Shown one piece after another: positions 34,669 to 47,316 of a DNA stretch of 64,000 nucleotides. Under the pieces are notes generated by a model. That model made no database searches. It was not told the DNA's origin and worked only from the letters and a program-made list of their open reading frames with translations. Position 1 is the stretch's first letter. The number at the start of each line of letters is the position of its first letter. Source of the DNA: Geosiphon pyriformis (Eukaryota > Glomeromycota > Glomeromycetes > Archaeosporales > Geosiphonaceae); assembly GCA_016748015.1 (NCBI GenBank), contig JAAOMT010000512.1, positions 1,223,757-1,287,756 of the forward strand, in the 5' to 3' direction. Made by a program: the position numbers and the translations under genes.

Positions 34669-35650
34669 TGTTACCAGAGGTTTTTGGTCTCTTTTCTTGA
34701 ATGTTGTTAATGTTGATTTGCTGTGAATTCACGTTTTCTGGATGTAATTGAACCTCCAGTAACTGAATTTATCTTCAAATTATCTCCTATAATTTGAACT
34801 GCTGGGCTTATAAGTGGAATGGTCAATTCTGTGCCAGTTACTTGTGTAGTTACATTGTAGTAAACATCAACTCTTTTCCAAGAAATGCTCATCTAGAAGC
34901 TTATTAAAATATGTAGTTACTTTACTGTGAAAGTCAACTTTTCTACAGGAATTCTCATCTGTAGACTACCCAAATGATTTATAATAAGAAAAGAAAGAGA
35001 ATAAAAGAAATGTAAAAGAAAAGTAAAACTGATGATTTATGGAAGTCGTTTTGGATCCAGGCCTGAAAGTGCTTTAACAGTTTACTGAAATTGGTAGCTA
35101 GTCAATTTCAAACTGTTGATAGGAATTGGTTAATTTTAAGGGAAATAATTAAGAATTTGGCTTTTCGAATTTATTTAATATTTATTTTGTTTTGTATATA
35201 AAGAATGATTCTAATTGTTAAATCTGAAGTAAGATACATTTTCTCGAAGAGAGAAGCTCTTCTTTTATACAACTTGTCATAACACTATTCTATGAACTTG
35301 AACTTTGCTATTTTCTTCAATTTCGCTGAACTAGAGATATATTTTAGCAAATTACAAGTTATTTTTGTGAACTATTAGATATTTTGGTGAACTATCAATT
35401 ATTTCGGCAAATTTCTACAAATTTTGGCGAACTTTTTAAATGTTACATAGTTCGGAGTATTGCATGATTGATCATCACAATTAGGTTACATTTATGTTAT
35501 ATACAAATTGGGTTATTAATTAAATGATAATTTCAGACATTTTGCTAATATAATAAGTGATAATTTGAAACAATAATATATGCTAATTAATGATAGGAAT
35601 TATAAAGATAATTTTATTCTAAATAATATCTCTAATTTTGTCTGGTAACA
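34669..35650 (-). repeat. 3' LTR of element B
   Basis: 982 bp. It differs from family A near both ends (ttgttaatgttgatttgctg start; ctctaattttgtctggtaaca end). About five differences from its partner in the first 105 bases, all transitions. Confidence 0.9.
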
Positions 35651-36338
35651 TAACCTCCTCCTCAAGACTGAGCTCTGTCGAAGTCCAAGTACCATCTGTA
35701 ATTTCCAGATAGTAATTCAAAATTATTGAAGAAATTTGGTCTGAAAATTGTTGAAATTTCAGTTCTGTGAGCTTTCCAATGTATTAAATCTTCAAAGGTT
35801 GTAAAATTGGGTTTTGTAGAACATGTTCACAGGTATGGAATAGGTTATAAAGTCTAAGAGCAGCTCTTAGTTTATAGCGACTGTTTGTAGGTCCAGCTGT
35901 TGTTTTGAATTTATTGTAAAGTTGTTTCTGAATAGCTTCTTTTGTGAGGTTTGTTGCTGTAAGCTCCTATTTTCGTTTGTGAAGTGTTTTTCCAATGTAA
36001 AAATATCTATATATTGGAGTATAGTCATGGTTTTCTTTATTAAGACACAGTTGAAGTTTTTGTTGAATAGTAGCATTTGGTGGAATACTAATAGGAGTGA
36101 ACATTAAATTTTCTTTTAAAGCAAGCTTCAAAAGTTCTGGTAGATGAATTCCAGAATAACTTCTTGTGTTCTTTTTGTAGAAGTAATAATTTCATGAATT
36201 TGGGGCTAAATTGGCAACTATTTTTGTTTGAGTATAATTAATATGTTTTTCTGTAATAGTAATAGATAATTCGGGTATTGTCTTTAAAGCTGACATTAGT
36301 TTCTGGGATAATTGTTGAATGTTTTGAGGAATAATCAT
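35651..36338 (-). pseudogene. Element B ORF3
   Basis: Homologue of A ORF3. ATG at 36336-36338 (MIIPQNIQQLSQKLM), then YRYFYIGKTLHKRK, KLRAALRLYNLFHTC and a Glu-rich end (SLEEEVMLPDKI) coded by the polypurine tract and continuing into the LTR. Stops at several places. Conserved with A over the whole length, so it was under selection before decay. Confidence 0.6.
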
Positions 36339-36539
36339 TATAAAAATTTTGAGTAAGAGAAAAAAATAGATTGAAATTATTTTTGGTATGTGGGTTTTTA
36401 TGTTATTTTTGTCTTTCAGTGTGTTTTGTTTTGTTTTGTTTTTGTGAAATTATTTTTAATTTATAAGGGAATAACTATAGTAAATTTAAATTAAGTATTC
36501 AAGTTGGGAGGTTGTTCAATAACAACTATTGGTTCTAAA

Positions 36540-37812
36540 TTTTGGGGAATATTTTCGGGCTTAATTAAAGGAGAATGTGTACCAATTTGTGAAATTAATG
36601 GTTCAGGATTGTTTCTGAAATGATAGTGTTTTAGATAATCCCCATGTGTAGGATTTTGTCATCAAGTCTTAACTTGTATGATCTGTTGCTTAGAACTTCA
36701 TGGATAAAGAATGGTATGTCCCATTTATTTTCAAATTTTCTACTCCATTGTTTTTCAGCTTTAGTTTTGTGTAAAAAAACTTTGTTTCCAACTTTAAATT
36801 CATTAGTGACTGGTGGCAATTTGTTGTTATGCTGTTTTTTTTTTTTTTTTGTTGAGCTTGGGAGTGTTTGATATGGGTAGCTGCTATTCATCGTTTTCCT
36901 TCTAATGTGCTGAAAAGAGTGTAGGCTCTTCATTGGAGCATTTCCTGAAAGTTTTCTTTGTTAATTGGTTGTACTGGATATGATTCCACAGTGAAATTAA
37001 TTGGTAACATTGCTGTCCTTTCATAGGTTAAATCAAATGGTGTGTGTTTTGTGGTATCTTGTTTTAGTGTTCTATATGCTAGTAACACTGATGGAATAAA
37101 GATATCCTATTCCTGTTCAAAATTGGTTGAGACTTTGGCTAATGATTCACACAGTGTTTTATTGAAACATTCTACAAGTCTATTTGTTTGTGGATGGTAG
37201 AGTGAAGACAAAGGTCTTTTGACATTGAATCGTTCACAAATTTCTTGGATTAGATTGTTCACAAAATGTGTTTCTTGGTCGGACAAAAGTTCAATTGGGC
37301 ATCCATGTCTACAAATAATGTCTTCATAGATAAAATTTGCTACTGATTTTGCATCTGCTCATTGAATAGCTCTGGCTTTGAGCCATTTGGTAAGATAATC
37401 TATTGCTACTGCTATGTATCAGTTTTCTTGCATGGTAATAGGTAGTGGTCTGACTAAATCGATACCAACTTGGTCAAAAGGTTGTCCAACTTTGATTGGA
37501 TTTAAAGGTTCAGTAAGGCATGTTCCTTCTTTTTTTTGACAACTATCACAAAATTCAACATATTGATGTATGTCTCTTCTCATTCGGGCCCAAAAATAGT
37601 ATTCTAGTGTTTTTTGGGTGGTGCTGTCTTTTCTGAAGTGTGCTAATAAAAAATCTGAGTGCATGTTGTATAATATAGTCTCTTTTTTGTGTTCTTGTAT
37701 TAATCTGAGTGGTTTGTCTGAGTTTTTGAAATTTCAATAATAAATGATGTTGTTGTGTAGAAAATATTGTTTGGCTTGTTGTTGTAATTGATGTTTTTCC
37801 TCTAGAGACCAA
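36540..37812 (-). pseudogene. Element B integrase
   Basis: Gypsy integrase with HHCC end (CDSCQKKEG, about 37540), D1 in GIDLVRPLPI, D2 in ELLSDQETHFV (about 37270-37300), Glu in LVECFNKTL (about 37150-37180) and C-terminal WDIPFFIHEVLSN (36690-36720). The three catalytic residues are kept, but the frame is broken by stops and by the run of T at 36838-36850. Confidence 0.8.
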
Positions 37813-37929
37813 TTTGTTAAGATTGTTAAAGTCTCTAAATATTGTTTGATATTGTTGTAGTTTTCAGAGTTTATTGTTTGGTGGCTGTTTCTGTTGTTTG
37901 GATTGAATGATGGTTTATTTTTCTAATCT

Positions 37930-39256
37930 TGTCTTATTCTTGAAAGACAGTCAACATTGGTGTGGAGTTTTCCTGGTTTGTGGTGTACTATATATTAATA
38001 ATTTGCTAGAAATCTTATCCATTGGGTTTGTTTTGCATTGAGTTGGGTGTTTTTGTTTTGTAACCATTTGAGTCTAATATTATCAGTGATAATATTGAAT
38101 TCCTTTGGCCGGAGATAAAGGTTGAAATGATGTAAGACCCATATTACTGCTGCTGTTTCTAGTTCAGTTGTAGGGTAATTCTTTTTAGTGAGTTTCAATG
38201 TTCTGCTAGCATAAGCAATTACTTGCTCATTTTCATTGTCATCCAATTGTGATAGAATAGTGCCAAAGGCAGTATAAAAAGCATCTGTTGCTAATCAGAA
38301 TCAGTTGCTGAAATCTGGGTAGATGAAAATTGGAGCTGTTGTTAGTTTTTTTTTGAGGATTTCAAATGCATTTTGGTGTTCAACAGTCCATTTGTATTTG
38401 ACATTTTTGGTGGTAAGCTGGTTGAGAAGTTTTGCAATTTCTGAGAATTCTTTAATAAACTTTTGATAGTAGGAGGCTAATCTTATGAATCCTCTTAGTT
38501 CTATAGTGTTTTGAGGAGTTTTGAAGTTTTTGACAGTGCTGATTTTTCCAGGGTCTGGTTTGATTCCATCTTTACTAATGATATGACCAAGGAAGGCCAA
38601 GCTTGTTTTTCCAAAGTAGCATTTTTCAATGTTTAGTTTCAATCCTGCTTTCTGTAATTGTTGAAAAACTTTTCGCAGGTGTTTTAAGTGTAATTCAAAA
38701 GATAGCAAATAAACATCAGTATCATTGAGATAGACAACTATAGACTTCCAAAGGAAGCCTTTAAAAACAACATCCATGAGTCTTTGGAATGTTGCTAGTG
38801 TATTGTATAATCTGAAAGGCATTACATTGAATTCGTAATTTCCTCCTTGGGTTGTGAAGGCTGTTTTGGAACGATCTTTGGGATCCATGACAACTTGCCA
38901 GTATCCGCTTTCTAAATCTAGTGTTGAAAAGTATTTGGATTTTCCAAGGGCATCTAACATGTCATTGATTTGGGGAAGAGAGTAGGCATCTCCAATGGTA
39001 ACACTGTTGAGTTGTTGATAATCAACACAAAATCATATTTTTCTATTTTTCTTTTTAACTAGAACCACAGATGAAGCCCATAGACTCATTGATGGTTGAA
39101 TAAGCCCATTGTTAAGCATCCATTGTACTTCTTCTTGAATAAATTGGTGACTTTTTGGAACAACTTGGTAGGCTTGTTGTTACCTTGGTTTGGCATCTTC
39201 TGTATAGATTTGGTGTTGAACCAAATTGGTTCTTTCTAAGTCATTGTTGTTTTTGG
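37930..39256 (-). pseudogene. Element B reverse transcriptase and RNase H
   Basis: RT from the solo-LTR junction: NNGLIQPSMSLWASS, CVDYQQLNSVTIGDAY, then open frame 38301-38960 with YFSTLDLESGYWQVVMDP, the catalytic box YLND (second position Asn), and SKDGIKPDPGK. RNase H has YASRTLK and ITDNIRLKWLQN (37995-38246). Confidence 0.85.
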
Positions 39257-40233
39257 TGTTACTGGAGGTTTTTGGTCTCTTTTCTTGAATGTTGTTAATG
39301 TTGATTTGCTGTGAATTTATGTTCCCAGGAAGTAGTTAGACCTCCAGTAACTGAATTTATCTTCAAATTATCTCCTATAATTTGAACTGCTGGGCTTATA
39401 AGTGAAATAGCCAATTCCATGCCAGTTGCTTTATGTAGTTACATTGTAGTAAACATTAACTCTTTCCCAGGAATTGCTCATCTGGAAGCTCACAAAAAAA
39501 TGTGTAGTTACTTTGCTGTGAAAGTCAACTCTTCTACAGAAAGCTTGTCTGTAGGCTACCCTAATAATTGTAATAAGACAAGGAAAGAAAAATAAAAGAA
39601 AATGTAAAGGAAATTGAATTTTGTCAAGAGAAACGTTTTCTATTCAGGCCTGGAGTTATTAACAGTTCACTGAAATTGGTAGCTAATCAATTTCAAAACG
39701 TTAGTTGGGTTTTGAGAATTTTTCAAGTGCAATAATTAAAGAATTTGGTTTTTTGAATTATTTGATATTTATTTCTTTTTGTGTGTGTAAGAATAGTTCT
39801 AAGTAATAAATCTAAAGTAAGATAAAATACATTTTCTCAAAGAAAGAAGCTCTTCTTTTATACAACTTGTTGTAACACTATTCTATGAACTTGAACTTTG
39901 CTATTTTTTTCAATTTCGCTGAACTAGAGATATATTTCAGCAAACTACAAGTTATTTCTGTGAATTATTAAATATTTTGGTGAACTATCAATTATTTTGG
40001 CAAATTTCTACAAATTTCAGCAAATTCTTAAATGTTACATAGTTTGGGGTATTGCATGATTGATTATCACAATTAGGTTACATTTATGTTACATACAAAT
40101 TGGGTTATTAATTAAATGATAATTTCGGATATTTTACTAAATGTAATAAGTGATAATTTGAAATGCTAATTAATGATAAGAATTATAAGAGTAATTTCAT
40201 GTTAAGCAATATCTCTAATTTTGTCTGGTAATA
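39257..40233 (-). mobile_element. Solo mosaic LTR, level 4, inserted in B pol
   Basis: 977-bp LTR with TGTTACTGG start and GGTAATA end (CA changed to TA), flanked by perfect TTGG duplications (39253-39256, 40234-40237). Removing it and one TTGG rejoins the B frame as F-A-D-I-F-A-K-N-N-N-D. Its first about 50-70 bp and last about 350 bp are B-like; the middle is A-like. Confidence 0.9.
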
Positions 40234-40750
40234 TTGGCAAAGATATCGGCAAATTCTGCAATTAGCTTTTTGAGCTGGTTCTGTTGTTGTGGTTCAAGTT
40301 GTCCCATGTTGATTCAAGATAGTTTTTCTATGACAACATGATAGTTTTCAGAACTGGAATTTGGGTTGATTTTTGGTAGTAAATGTTCAATGATTTCCGA
40401 GAAATTGAGAACTGTCTGGGGTAATTCTTGTTGAAAGATGTTACTGTGAATAACTCCAATTTCTATGTTATTTAATAAAACTATGAGGTAACTGTTGAGA
40501 TTGTAAAAAGTAACTCGGACTTTCTTTGTTCCTTCTGGAATGTAAATATTTGAGATCAAGATATTATGTTCCAAGCAGATTTGTTCATTGGACTCAAAAA
40601 TTTGTTATGCAGTTATTGGCTTTGGGCAGGTGTAGATTTCCAGATGTTCTCCAAAGGGTGAAATAGTAATTGGTTGTGAAAGTCATAGAATCTGATGAGA
40701 TTCATTTTGTTTGTTAAGAGCTATGTTTACTGGAACTGTGAATTATCCAG
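40234..40750 (-). pseudogene. Element B linker between dUTPase and RT
   Basis: Counterpart of the A linker; open part 40314-40574 (VTFYNLNSYLIVLLNNIEIGV). It ends EFADIFA directly at the solo LTR. Confidence 0.55.
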
Positions 40751-41369
40751 TTGAACCAAAATCTTGGGTTTCTCTATCGCTTTTTCCTAATTGTTCTCTT
40801 TGATTGACTAGTTGCAAACCCGAAATGTTGATTAGGGGTAGGTAAATAGCTTAGGCAATTTTTTCAGCATGTTTGATCTTGAAAGGTTTATCGGTTTCAT
40901 TTTGGAGTATTACTGTTATGTCACCAATATATCCAGCATCAATTATTCCTCCTCTGACATTGATTCCTTTGCTTGCCAGAGAGGACCAGGAGGCAATTTG
41001 AACTATTGCTCCTGTTAGGATTTCGAGGGCAATTTTGAGGTTGATTTTTGTGAGAGATTTGGGTTTGAAAATAAGAGTATCCTTGTCTGGATATCTTAGG
41101 TCATATCCAGCATCAATTTCATGTGCTTTTTTGGGTTTTATTCCTTGTTCATTGTTGTTGAAGTATTTGAGTTGTAAGGCAGGCTGATTTTCAATGAGAT
41201 AGATGGATGTTGCTTCAATTTTTTCTGTTGCTTCAAGTTCTCCAATTTCAATTTCATTTTCATCATTTTTACTGGGTAGGGGAATGCTAAGAGCATAGCA
41301 TTCAGGACACCACTGTTCATCACAAGGCATAATGTATTCTTCATATAGCCTAATGTTCATTTGCTCCAA
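40751..41369 (-). pseudogene. Element B dUTPase domain
   Basis: Same domain as in A. AGYDLRYP, ASWSSLASKGI (the motif-2 Arg is Trp), GIIDAGYIGDI, AEKIA then a stop, and RETQDFGSTG in which two Gly of motif 5 are Glu and Asp. All listed changes fit C-to-T/G-to-A changes. Non-functional. Confidence 0.82.
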
Positions 41370-42060
41370 TCATTGAATTTGAGCTTCTTGGATTGGGTAG
41401 GTGTGACTTGCAATTTGGTGGTAGATTTCTACTTTATCTTTATAATTGAATCCAGCTAATTCCATGGTGTATTCAATGTATTCTGCTTCCTTCATTTGAT
41501 GAACATCTTTTTTGGTAGCTCTATTAACTAATGTTATTGCTAGATCAAAAATCATCTCAGCATTATGGAGGTAGTGATAAAGTTTGTTAAAAGCACTGTT
41601 GTATGCCGCATTAAAGAGTGTTCCTTTTTTGACTTTTTTGAAATTGATAAAGCATATTGGCAGGTCTGATTGCAGACTCCTTCTCTCATTGCTACATCAA
41701 TCCAATTGCATTCTTTCAGTAGCATATCTCCACAAGTCAAACAAGAGGTGTTGTTCCATTTTCCGCTTCTTTTTATTAGATGACCCCATCATTCTCTGTG
41801 GCAAGCTTTGTAGTAATAACAAGTATAATTTTCATATTCTTCTTCAGGTAAAATGCAGGCTCCCATTGATGAGAGTTTCTTGTGGCAATCTTTGCATTTG
41901 AGTGGAATGTAAGGGCATTGTTTTCGTGGTTCTGGTTTTGAATAGAAAACATTTCATTCAGTTGTCACTAGTTCTTTTGTTTCAAAAAAATCATTTGTTA
42001 AAAAGTACTGTTGTTCAGTTTTATCAGCCCAATTGGAAGTTGATCCAAGTGCCATAAATG
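41370..42060 (-). pseudogene. Element B Cys-rich domain
   Basis: CKDCHKKLSSMGAC (about 41880-41920), a decayed CYYYKACHREWW, CLTCGDMLLKECNWIDVAMREGVC (41680-41750) and YHQIASHTYP near 41400. Same order and spacing as element A. Confidence 0.6.
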
Positions 42061-42187
42061 TTTCAATAATGGGCTTTTCTTCTTCCAGTTCGAATTCAAA
42101 AGCCAGGGCTTTTTTGGAGCATTTGTTGAATGTACCACAAGTGGCAGGTATCTGGGCATGTTGTCCTTGGTAAGAGATTGTTAACTC

Positions 42188-42718
42188 TTATGTCTTCCAA
42201 TTCAGATTAGCATTGGCTTTTTGAAGCCAATCATTTCTGATGAGAGCTTGGTATTGGGAAGCATCCATGACCAGAACTTTGACTAAAATGATAATTCTGT
42301 CAATTGTGAATGGGAAGTTGTCAATTTCTCCTACTGAAGTCTTTTTTATGCCATCAGCAGTGACAATAATTGTTTGAGCTGGTTGGTCAACGTTTCTCTT
42401 TAGCTGCTGTATCAATTAATATGTGATGATGCTTCCAGTGGATCCACTGTCTAGAATCAAGCAAATTGGCTTTTCTTCTACTTCAGCTTCTGTGTACATT
42501 GCAGTGATGGCTTTTTGTTCATTAGCCACTGCATTGCTAAGCAAAAATGGTAATTCATTTGCTTCAAATTCGAAAGAGAATATATCTGAAAAGTTGGCAT
42601 TTTCAGCAATTCTGGCTGGTGGGATTGTGGTAGAAATATAGAAAGAGTTTTGTTGTTGTGCTGCAGCTCTACCTTCTAAGAGTACAGTATGGCAAAAATC
42701 CTGTTCTTCTGGTATCAT
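42188..42718 (-). pseudogene. Element B retropepsin
   Basis: Catalytic LILDSGSTGSIITY is intact (about 42430-42470), immediately followed by a stop; then VTADGIKKTSVGEIDNFPF and VKVLVMDASQYQALIRNDWL. This is the only one of the four proteases here with an unaltered DSG. Confidence 0.82.
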
Positions 42719-43046
42719 AAGATAACTAGGTTGAGTATGATAGTGGTTGGGTCTTGGTTGGGGGAACTAATTGGTTGTTCGAATTGATTCTATTGTTGTT
42801 TACTTGGTATTGGTTTTGTGATGTGAATTGATTTTGTGGAATTAATCTTTGAGCAGGTACTTGATAATGTTGTATAGGTGGTTGTTGGTATTGCTGTTGG
42901 ATTGGCTGTAGGGCAGGCTAATAATAGTTACTTTGGAATTGAAGTCTTAGTGAATAGTAAGCTGGTGGTGGTAGTTGATAATAAAATTGTTGTGGTAGAG
43001 GGTAACGTTGATTACTTCTATTTTGTTGGTCTCATTGTAGCTTTCT

Positions 43047-44535
43047 GCAATCTTTTTTCCAGTGGCCAGGGATTCTACAGTAATGGCAATTCTTAGGCTG
43101 GTTATTAGAAAGTGGTGTAAAGTTATTTTGATTTCGTTTTTGGGGTGATTGATATCTTTGGGATTGCTGTTGTTGTTAGTTGGTAAAATAGTTTTCAACC
43201 TTCTTTGTAAGTTGGTCAATTTTCTTCTCAACTGCTGAGCTGGTTTCTTCAATTGCCAAATTTACAAGTTTTGTGTGATTGGTTTTTTCCATGGCCATTT
43301 TGTATCTTTTTGCATGCTGTATGGCAGAGTTTAAATCTTCTGAGACATGTGGGTAAACCTTTTTAATCAGTTTATCCTTTAGACCAACAATAAATTGATC
43401 CAAAATTTGAGTGTTTGAGTAATAATCATTGGTTTTTAGTTGACAAATCCTTCTGAGAAGTTTGTTAAACTTCCCAAGATAAGTTATAACAGATTCAGAG
43501 GATTCTTGTTTGATATTGTGAAACCAATTTCGAAGGGTAATGGAGGTATTATTGTCAGTAAACTGTTCAAGAAAGGCTGCTTTGAAAGCATCCCAATCAT
43601 TGAATAGAGCAGCCAAGTTTTCAAACCATTCTTCTGCTGTTCCTTTGAGAAAGTAGGGGATAGTTCTTAACATTCTAACAGCATTCCAACCATTTGCATC
43701 TCCTGCTTTAGTGACTTGATCAAGCCATTCTTAAGGACTGGTTTTGATGTTCTCTTCTGAAAAGTCAGAGATTTTTGCAATATAAGTGGAGACCATTTCT
43801 TCTTTGTTTTCCAAGTCTTCTGTTTCTTGTTCTGATTCAGTCTTTTCACTTTGATTTTCTGCTAAGTAGTCAATAAGGTTTGTGCTGGTTGATATTGGTT
43901 CTTGTTGTTGAATAGCGCTTTTGAGTGACTGAAAATCTTCTATTCTTGAAAATTGAATAAGAGGAGAATTTGGTGTTTGTGGTTGAGCAAGTGAAATTGG
44001 AAATGGTGTAATAGAAAGTGGTAATTTGACACTGGTTCTTTGTTTAGGTGTTTGCAAGTGTTTGGCAGTTGTCTTTGTCAGTATTGGAGTGTTTGGAGTG
44101 GTTTTTGAGTGTTGTTTCACTTTTTGTTTGCCTTTGTTGCTTGTTTCTGTTTCTGATTCAGAGTCAAAAGTGTATTTGGACTGCACTGGATATTTTTCTT
44201 TGCAATACTTGATAATGTTATAATTGAGTTCTTGAAAGTAGGTGGCAAGTGTTTCACTGTTAAGGTCTTCAGTTCCTAATCGTGAATAGTGCACTAAATT
44301 ATTGTAGAGGTTGCTTCTAACTTTTGAAATGTTGTAATTTCCAAGAAGATAATTGTTGATACGGTTTTCAATATATAGGTAAAGTGTTCTCTTGACAATT
44401 TCAGTTCCATTTGGAATGTTAAATCTTTGCTTACAATGGGTGTAAATTGACTGGTAATACTCTAGAGTTGCTGTATCTGGTGTGGTCACCACTTTGAATT
44501 TTTGTTGTTGCTATGTTATTTTTATGGGAGAGCAC
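43047..44535 (-). pseudogene. Element B gag
   Basis: Matrix-like N-part 43731-44492 (TTPDTATLEYYQSIYTHCK, then low-complexity Ser/Thr/Pro/Gln), capsid-like part 43176-43673 (FLKGTAEEWFENLAALF, TYLGKFNKLLRR) and CCHC knuckle CHYCRIPGHWKKDC at 43047-43088. A stop at 43731 splits it just before the GDANGW segment. No clear ATG after the primer-binding site. Confidence 0.82.
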
Positions 44536-44539
44536 CAAA
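44525..44539 (-). other. Primer-binding site of element B
   Basis: Directly after the 5' LTR the minus strand reads TTTGGTGCTCTCCCAT. TGG pairs with the CCA end of a tRNA primer. The TGGTGCT core is shared with A, C and P. Confidence 0.65.
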
Positions 44540-45521
44540 TGTTACCAGAGGTTTTTGGTCTCTTTTCTTGAATGTTGTTAATGTTGATTTGCTGTGAATT
44601 CATGTTTTCTGGATGTGGTTGAATCTCCAGTAACTAAATTTATCTTCAAATTATCTCCTATAATTTGAACTGCTGGGCTTATAAGTGGAATGGCCAATTC
44701 CGTGCCAGTTACTTGTGTAGTTATGTTGTAGTAAACATCAACTCTTTTCCAGGAAATGCTCATCTGGAAGCTTATTAAAATGTGTAGTTACTTTACTGTG
44801 AAAGTCAACTCTTCTACAGGAATTCTCATCTGTAAGCTACCCAAATAATTTATAATAAAAAAAGAAAGAGAATAAAAGAGATGTAAAAGAAAAATAAAAC
44901 TGATGATTTATGAAAGTCGTTTCAGATCCAGACCTGGAAGTTCTTTAACAGTTTACTGAAATTGGTAGCTAGTTAATTTCAAACTGTTGATAGGAATTGG
45001 TTAATTTCAAGGGAAATAATTAAGAATTTGGCTTTTCAAATTTATTTGATATTTATTTTGTTTTGTGTATAAAGGATAATTCTAATTGTTAAATCTGAAG
45101 TAAGATATATTTTCTCGAAGAGAGAAGCTTTTCTTTTATACAACTTGTCATAACACTATTCTATAAACTTGAACTTTGCTATTTTCTTCAATTTCGCTGA
45201 ACTAAAAATACATTTCGGCAAACTACAAGTTATTTCTGTAAACTATTAGATATTTTGGTGAACTATCAATTATTTCGGCAAATTTCTACAAATTTTGGCA
45301 AACTTTTTGAATGTTACATAGTTCGGGGTATTGCATGATTGATCATCACAATTAGGTTACATTTATGTTATGTACAAATTGGGTTATTAATTAAATGATA
45401 ATTTCAGACATTTTGCTAATGTAATAAGTAATAATTTAAAACAATAATATATGTTAATTAATGATAGAAATTATAAAGATAATTTCATGCTAAATAATAT
45501 CTCTAATTTTATCTGGTAACA
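44540..45521 (-). repeat. 5' LTR of element B
   Basis: 982 bp, the same length as its partner at 34669-35650. Confidence 0.9.
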
Positions 45522-46310
45522 CCATGAATTCTGGAATCTTTGCAATATAAGCAGTTGTTATTTCCTCTTTGTTTTCTGTGGCTTTTCCTTGTTCTGATTT
45601 AGTTTCTTCACTTTCCAAATTTTCTGAATGATCACTTTTGTTTTTTTGCAAGTATTCAATAATATTGATGCTTGTTGATATAGGTTCCTGCTGTTGAGTA
45701 GGATTTCTAGATGACTGAAAATCTTCTGGTTTGGAGAAATGGTTAAGTGGTAAATTTGGTGTTTGTGGTTGAGCAAGTAAAATTAGAAATGGTGTGATAG
45801 AAAGTGGTAATTTGACACTGGTTCTTTGTTCAGGTGTTTGCAAGTGTTTGGCAGTTGTCTTTGGTAGTATTGGAGTGTTTGGAGCAGTTTTTGAGTATTG
45901 TTTCACTTTTTGTTTGCCTTTGTTGCCTGTTTCTGTTTCTGATTCAAAGTTAAAAAAGTATTTAGACTGTACTGGGTATTTTTCTTCACAATACTTGATA
46001 ATGTTGTAATTGAGTTCTTGAAAGTAGGTGGCAAGTGTTTTACTGTTAAAATTTTCAGTTTCCAATCGTAAATAGTGTACTAGATTATTGTAGAGGTTGC
46101 TTCTCACTTCTGAAATGTTGTAATTTCCAAGAAGATAATTGTTGATACGGTTTTCAATGTATTGGTAGAGTGTTTTTTCAACAATTTCAATTCCGTCTGA
46201 GATGTTGAATTTCTGCTTGCAATGGGTGTAAATTGACTGATAATACTCTAGAGTTGTTGTGTCTGGTGTGGTTACCACTTTAAAGTTTGTTGTTTGCTGT
46301 ATTATTTCTA
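45522..46310 (-). pseudogene. Element A gag, upstream piece
   Basis: Matrix-like gag start, open from the LTR side to the B insertion: VVTTPDTTTLEYYQSIYTHCK, ENRINNYLLGNYN, a polar Ser/Thr/Gln-rich stretch and AKIPEFM at the junction. About 80% alike to B gag by eye. Confidence 0.8.
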
Positions 46311-46325
46311 TGAGAGAGCACCAAA
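46311..46325 (-). other. Primer-binding site of element A
   Basis: Minus strand TTTGGTGCTCTCTCA directly after the 5' LTR. Confidence 0.65.
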
Positions 46326-47316
46326 TGTTACCAGAGGTTTTTGGTCTCTTTTCTTGAATGTTGTAACTGTCTGTTGGTTGCAAATTTACATTTTCTAGAA
46401 GTATTTGAATCTCCAATAACTGAATTTATCTTCAAATTATCTCCTCTAATTTGAATTGCTGGGCTTATAAGTGGAATGACCAATTCTGTGCCAGTTACTT
46501 TATATAGTTACATTGTAGTAAATGCCAACTCTTTTCCAGGAATTGCTCATCTGGAAGCTCACTAAAAATGTGTAGTTACTTTGCTGTGAAAGTCAACTCT
46601 TCTACAGAAATTTCGTCTGTAGGCTACCCTAATGATTACAGTAAGAAAATAAAAAAAAATAAAAAAAATGTAAAAGAAATTGAATTTTGTTAAGGAAACC
46701 ATTTTTTATCCAGGTTTGGAGTCACTAACAGTTTACTGAAATTGGTAGCTAATCAATTTCAAAATGTTAGTTGGGTTTTGGAGATTTTCCAAGTGCAATA
46801 ATTAAAAAATTTGGTTTTTCAAATTATTTGATATTTATTTCTTTTTGTGTATATAGGAATAGTTCTAGTGATAAATCTAAAGTAAGATACATTTTCTTGA
46901 AGAAAAAAGCTCTTTTTTTATACAATTTGTTGTAGTACTAGTCTATGAACTTGCACTTTTTCTCTTTGCTCGAATTTCAGCAAACTAAAGATATATTTTG
47001 ATGAACTACAAGTTATTTTTGCTAAACTATTGATTAATTTGGGTGAACTATTCATAATTTCGGTGAATTTCTTATAAATTTTGGCGAATTTCTGTAAATT
47101 TTGGCAAATTTTAGAATGTTACAAAGTTCAGAGTATTGTGTAATTTGATCATCTTACTTTCTGTTATACTAATTAGATTATTTTAATTAAATCGTGATAT
47201 GTGATAATTGATTAAATAATAAATGATAATTTGAAATAATATTAATATACTAATTAATTATAAAAATTATAAGGGTAATTTCATGCTAATTAATAGTTAA
47301 AATTCTACTGGTAACA
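46326..47316 (-). repeat. 5' LTR of element A
   Basis: 991 bp, family A; TTGT duplication follows at 47317-47320. Confidence 0.9.

Larger units (their letters stand above)
34669..45521 (-). mobile_element. Ty3/Gypsy element B, level 3, inserted in A gag
   Basis: Family-B LTRs of equal length (982 bp) lie at 34669-35650 (3') and 44540-45521 (5'). Flanks are CCGT (34665-34668) and CCAT (45522-45525), a 4-bp duplication with one transition. Its removal restores A gag in frame. Own length is about 9.9 kb, same gene order as A. It is the host of the solo LTR at 39257-40233. Confidence 0.9.
26572..47316 (-). mobile_element. Ty3/Gypsy element A, level 2, inserted in P RNase H
   Basis: Family-A LTRs lie at 26572-27530 (3') and 46326-47316 (5'), with TGTTACCAG...GGTAACA ends. 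The target duplication is TTGT at 26568-26571 and 47317-47320. Removing the element and one TTGT rejoins P as S-V-T-E-Q-E-C-L-A-V, a standard Gypsy RNase H sequence. Own length is about 9.9 kb after removing element B. It carries gag, PR, Cys-rich domain, dUTPase, RT-RH, IN and ORF3. Confidence 0.92.
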
